NCBI GenBank assembly: GCA_020861095.1
Contig: JAJBTC010000147.1
Span: 1-64,000, forward strand
Source of the DNA: Bacteroides sp.
GTDB lineage: Bacteria; Bacteroidota; Bacteroidia; Bacteroidales; Bacteroidaceae
Length of the DNA stretch: 64,000 bases
Direction of reading: 5' to 3'
The notes under the pieces are model-generated. The model saw only the letters and a program-made list of their open reading frames with translations, was not told where the DNA came from and made no database searches. A program made the position numbers and the translations under genes. Positions 61,491-64,000 of the stretch are shown piece after piece; the stretch's first letter is position 1; every line of letters begins with the position of its first letter.

Positions 61491-63848
61491 TTATTTTCCG
61501 GAGTGAGATACATAATACTCAAAATACTTACACCGGGACAGGATCTCTTCAACATAGCTTGTTTGCTGATAGTGGAGCAACTCTTCAAAGTAATCTGATA
61601 CAAACATATCGACGCGGTTCCCATACTCCTCCAGCGGATTCTCGTAATATACTCCCTGTTCACACTTCGAGAGGGCAAAAAGGATATGAGCTTTCAGCTC
61701 TTTGTCACGGGTCTGCCGGTAGGCCAGTCGGAGGTATTTTTGTGAGTGCGGATAGATGTTCTGGTACCAGACCGGATAGTTCTTGAAATAAATACCGTTG
61801 TATATATCCGGTTTGCTGCGGTCATCGTATTTCGATGAATAGAAGTTGGTGGTATTGAAACGCAATAGATGACGGTAGTAGCCCTGACTGGAAATGTTGT
61901 AGAAGAAGTTGCCCAGCAGATAGTTGGCTTTGGGAGCGAGGCGGTTCTTTCTTTTGCCTGTCTCCTCCAGTTTCAGCAGCGTTGCTGTCAACTCTTCAAA
62001 ATCCATCTTTTCCGGGATAAAAGGAAAGTCTGCAAGGTAATCTCTGATCATGACCGTGTCCGGATCCACATTGAACCACTCCCTGATATTTGCCGCGAAT
62101 ACATAATCGGGGATCCGTAGGGTGAGATCGGCCGGGTCTGTTTTCCCGAAAGCCGTATGTGCTCCGGAAAGGTCTCCCTCCGTCAGGCAGATAATGCCCC
62201 GAAGGTAATCTAAGTAATTTTTCCGTCCCGCATATACCTGGCTGTGTATCGTGTAGAAATGATCAGCTATATACTTTTCCATCGGGTTTTTATCCGGTTT
62301 CCGGTAAAACGCTTCCAGCCTGTCCAGCAGTTCCCGTTGCGGATTGTATTCCAGGTCGGAGATCGGGTTGGTCAATAGGAAAGATTTGGCATAGTCCTGT
62401 TGCAGGTAGTAGCGGTTGGCCCATACATCCCTGACAAACGACTGGGTGTCGGAGTAATACCAGGCCTCTCCCTGTATGGCTTTGCTCTGCGTCAGGAGTT
62501 CCGTGTATTTTTCGTAGAGGCTGATCTCCAGCTCCGGTGTGATCGCGGCAGGCTCACAGATGTCGATATAGAACGCCAGGTTCATTTTCTGAAGCGTATA
62601 GTTCTTATTTTCCTCTTCCACCTGATCCAGGTAGTGCCTTGCCTGCGCAAACTCTTTGTTCAGGAAATGCAGGTAGGCAGAGGTCATCAGCCAGAAGTTC
62701 CGGTCTTTTACAGCAGGGTTGCGGGTCATCGCGTCCGACAGGTCGATGATCTCATCCGTCAGGGAAGTCGCGATCGGATATCGTTTGTCCGTTCCATTGT
62801 CCGGCCCTTTTTTCTCCTCCCGGTAGGGATAGGCCGTGTAGGATACAGGCAGATCGTTCCGTTCGATCTGATTGATGGCTCTGACCATCAGTATCCGGGC
62901 CTGTATGGCATCCGGATCGTTCTCTGTGATCTTTGCTATTTCCCGCAGGGGATTGTTGAACGAATGATAACCCAACAGCAGATAAGCATCGTTGAGTTCT
63001 TGCTGGTTTTTCGTACGGCTGATCAGGTCTTCCCAGTCCGGATCTTCGTTGATCCGCATAGACACGACTGCGGTCTCTTTCAGGTTCTTTGAGTGGACAA
63101 ATACCTGCAGAAAGTGGTAGTTGGCCAGTGAAGATTTGCCTATCTCTTTCTCCGCACCCGCCTTCTGACTCAACGCGTGATAATACATTGCAGGTCTGTA
63201 ATTCAGGGATTCCACATAGGTGTCGAAAAACGCTATGGCTTCTTCGTAATAGCGGTTGTAGTGTGCCAAACGTACCAGTTGATAGCCGTACCTCAGTCTG
63301 AGCTCTTTGTCTTTTGCCTGCTTCCAGCCGGTTTTCAGCCGGGAAGACACTTCTTCGTAATCCAGATCTTCCGCTGTCAGGCGGTCGGGTGAATAATACC
63401 AGCTGTATTCGGAAGGTATGATGTGCATATAAGGTTCGAGGTCTTTGGCACAGGCCATGTATTCCAGTGCCTGCTTGTGTTTTTTCAGAAAAGCAGAGTG
63501 GATAAAATCCAGTTGCGGATCCTCTGTTTTTCCTCCCTTCAGCAGGTTCCGGAGGTCGGACCTGTCGGCTTCAAATACCAGATACCGCGCCTCTTCATAG
63601 CTTATGCCCAGATACTCCTGCCATTCTTCTATGTTTTCATTCCGGATCTGGCTTTTGTCCGTAGGATAAAAGGGAGAATCGGGTGTGAACAGGAAAGACT
63701 TGTAGGTATCGTCTTCGACAATTTCCTGTAAAAAGAGGTTGTAGTAGAAACTGTCCGGATCATAGTCGGGACCACAGGCCACCGCCGGAGGCAGCATCGT
63801 TACGCAGAGGATCAGAAGCAGAGTTGCTTTTGGATAGAGGGTTCTCAT
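61491..63848 (-). CDS. Exported TPR-like helical-repeat protein, unknown function
   Basis: The 785-aa protein has a signal sequence (MRTLYPKATLLLILCVTMLP) ending PPAVACGPD; a Cys after AVA could be lipidated, but the -3 Ala is unusual for a lipobox. Most of the rest is predicted helical with repeated acidic/aromatic TPR-like pairs (YEEAIAFFDTYVESL, NQQELNDAYLLLGYHSF, FAQARHYLDQVEEENKNY, DYLRGIICLTEGDLSGAHTAFG). No catalytic motif is seen. Its start overlaps the stop of the preceding minus-strand gene by 4 bases, so both are cotranscribed and probably work together. Confidence 0.85.
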   Translation of the reverse strand: MRTLYPKATLLLILCVTMLPPAVACGPDYDPDSFYYNLFLQEIVEDDTYKSFLFTPDSPFYPTDKSQIRNENIEEWQEYLGISYEEARYLVFEADRSDLRNLLKGGKTEDPQLDFIHSAFLKKHKQALEYMACAKDLEPYMHIIPSEYSWYYSPDRLTAEDLDYEEVSSRLKTGWKQAKDKELRLRYGYQLVRLAHYNRYYEEAIAFFDTYVESLNYRPAMYYHALSQKAGAEKEIGKSSLANYHFLQVFVHSKNLKETAVVSMRINEDPDWEDLISRTKNQQELNDAYLLLGYHSFNNPLREIAKITENDPDAIQARILMVRAINQIERNDLPVSYTAYPYREEKKGPDNGTDKRYPIATSLTDEIIDLSDAMTRNPAVKDRNFWLMTSAYLHFLNKEFAQARHYLDQVEEENKNYTLQKMNLAFYIDICEPAAITPELEISLYEKYTELLTQSKAIQGEAWYYSDTQSFVRDVWANRYYLQQDYAKSFLLTNPISDLEYNPQRELLDRLEAFYRKPDKNPMEKYIADHFYTIHSQVYAGRKNYLDYLRGIICLTEGDLSGAHTAFGKTDPADLTLRIPDYVFAANIREWFNVDPDTVMIRDYLADFPFIPEKMDFEELTATLLKLEETGKRKNRLAPKANYLLGNFFYNISSQGYYRHLLRFNTTNFYSSKYDDRSKPDIYNGIYFKNYPVWYQNIYPHSQKYLRLAYRQTRDKELKAHILFALSKCEQGVYYENPLEEYGNRVDMFVSDYFEELLHYQQTSYVEEILSRCKYFEYYVSHSGK

Positions 63849-64000
63849 CGCAATTGTTCGATAGTGAATTTAGTAAGAAAGGGTTCGTGCAAGTGGTAAT
63901 ATACGATCGCATAGTCCTTTTTTATCTGAGTATCCAGATACGATCGGGCTTGTTGCAACAGGAGGGGACTGATCTTTTCTACCCGGACACTGAATCCCTG
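63845..64000 (-). CDS. C-terminal end of an unknown protein, cut by the window edge
   Basis: The last 51 codons of a minus-strand gene: QGFSVRVEKISPLLLQQARS in frame, then YLDTQIKKDYAIVYYHLHEP, ending TIEQLR and a TGA that overlaps the ATG of the TPR-like gene (ATGA). The overlap supports a real gene. Too little is present to name the family. Confidence 0.7.
   Translation of the reverse strand, partial: QGFSVRVEKISPLLLQQARSYLDTQIKKDYAIVYYHLHEPFLTKFTIEQLR

Noticed and set aside
1-64000. Integrated prophage, conjugative element, or complete insertion sequence
   Set aside because: No integrase, transposase, phage or transfer gene was found; only non-autonomous repeats.

Overview
The window is a chromosomal segment of a gut-type Bacteroidota, order Bacteroidales; by gene style it looks closest to Parabacteroides/Tannerellaceae, but that family-level placement is inference. 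The evidence is repeated TAnnTTTG -7 promoter boxes (two with a TTTG -33 box 19 bp upstream), a SusC/SusD pair with a hybrid two-component regulator, a Mfa/FimA-type fimbrial operon, a FISUMP domain, GH3-beta-lactamase and LptF/G-type proteins of Bacteroidales architecture, and a tRNA gene without encoded CCA.

Layout. 1-7.1 kb: repeat-rich edge, radA, an FAD-dependent dehydrogenase, a LuxR-type regulator and a TonB-dependent receptor. 7.9-13.8 kb (minus): a MacAB-TolC-like export operon (ATPase, two FtsX/MacB permeases, adaptor, outer-membrane channel) whose first permease is frameshifted. 13.9-16.4 kb: ROK sugar kinase and a dicarboxylate/amino-acid symporter with an N-terminal frameshift. 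16.6-22.3 kb (minus): fimbrial operon (frameshifted fimbrillin, Mfa2/FimB anchor, FISUMP lipoprotein). 22.7-28.1 kb: rplS, a 5'-nucleotidase split into two genes in reversed domain order, and a GH3-beta-lactamase fusion. 28.1-29.7 kb: repeat-dense intergenic DNA and tRNA-Met. 29.7-35.5 kb: housekeeping genes (START-like protein, LptF/G permease, ribBA, BI-1 family, aspartate aminotransferase). 35.8-46.7 kb: a beta-glucan-type polysaccharide utilization locus (HTCS, SusC, SusD, small lipoprotein, GH5, broken GH3). 46.8-52.8 kb: ferredoxin, metA, a U32 peptidase, a membrane zinc-ribbon protein and mgtE behind a structured leader with a small upstream ORF. 53-58.6 kb (minus): a DegT-like protein lacking the PLP lysine, a Ser/Arg-tailed exported protein, a CvfB-like S1 protein, and two paralogous putative DNA-binding regulators, one broken. 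59.2-64 kb: an SLC13 permease and a two-gene minus-strand operon running off the window.

The most notable points are: (1) the mgtE leader, where a 16-codon ORF beginning Met-Asp-Glu-Gly-Pro carries a copy of the Shine-Dalgarno core that could compete with the real one for the same UCCUU segment, a layout reminiscent of the enterobacterial mgtL logic but apparently different in mechanism; (2) six one-base homopolymer frameshifts in five genes, three of them in G/C tracts, including the fimbrillin and the PUL regulator, which are either slipped-strand switches or base-calling errors; (3) an exact 22-bp tandem array of alternating inverted half-sites; (4) a 311-bp MITE-like element with 33-bp perfect terminal inverted repeats, and other dispersed repeats; (5) a perfect 19-bp palindrome exactly at the frameshift of the GH3 remnant.
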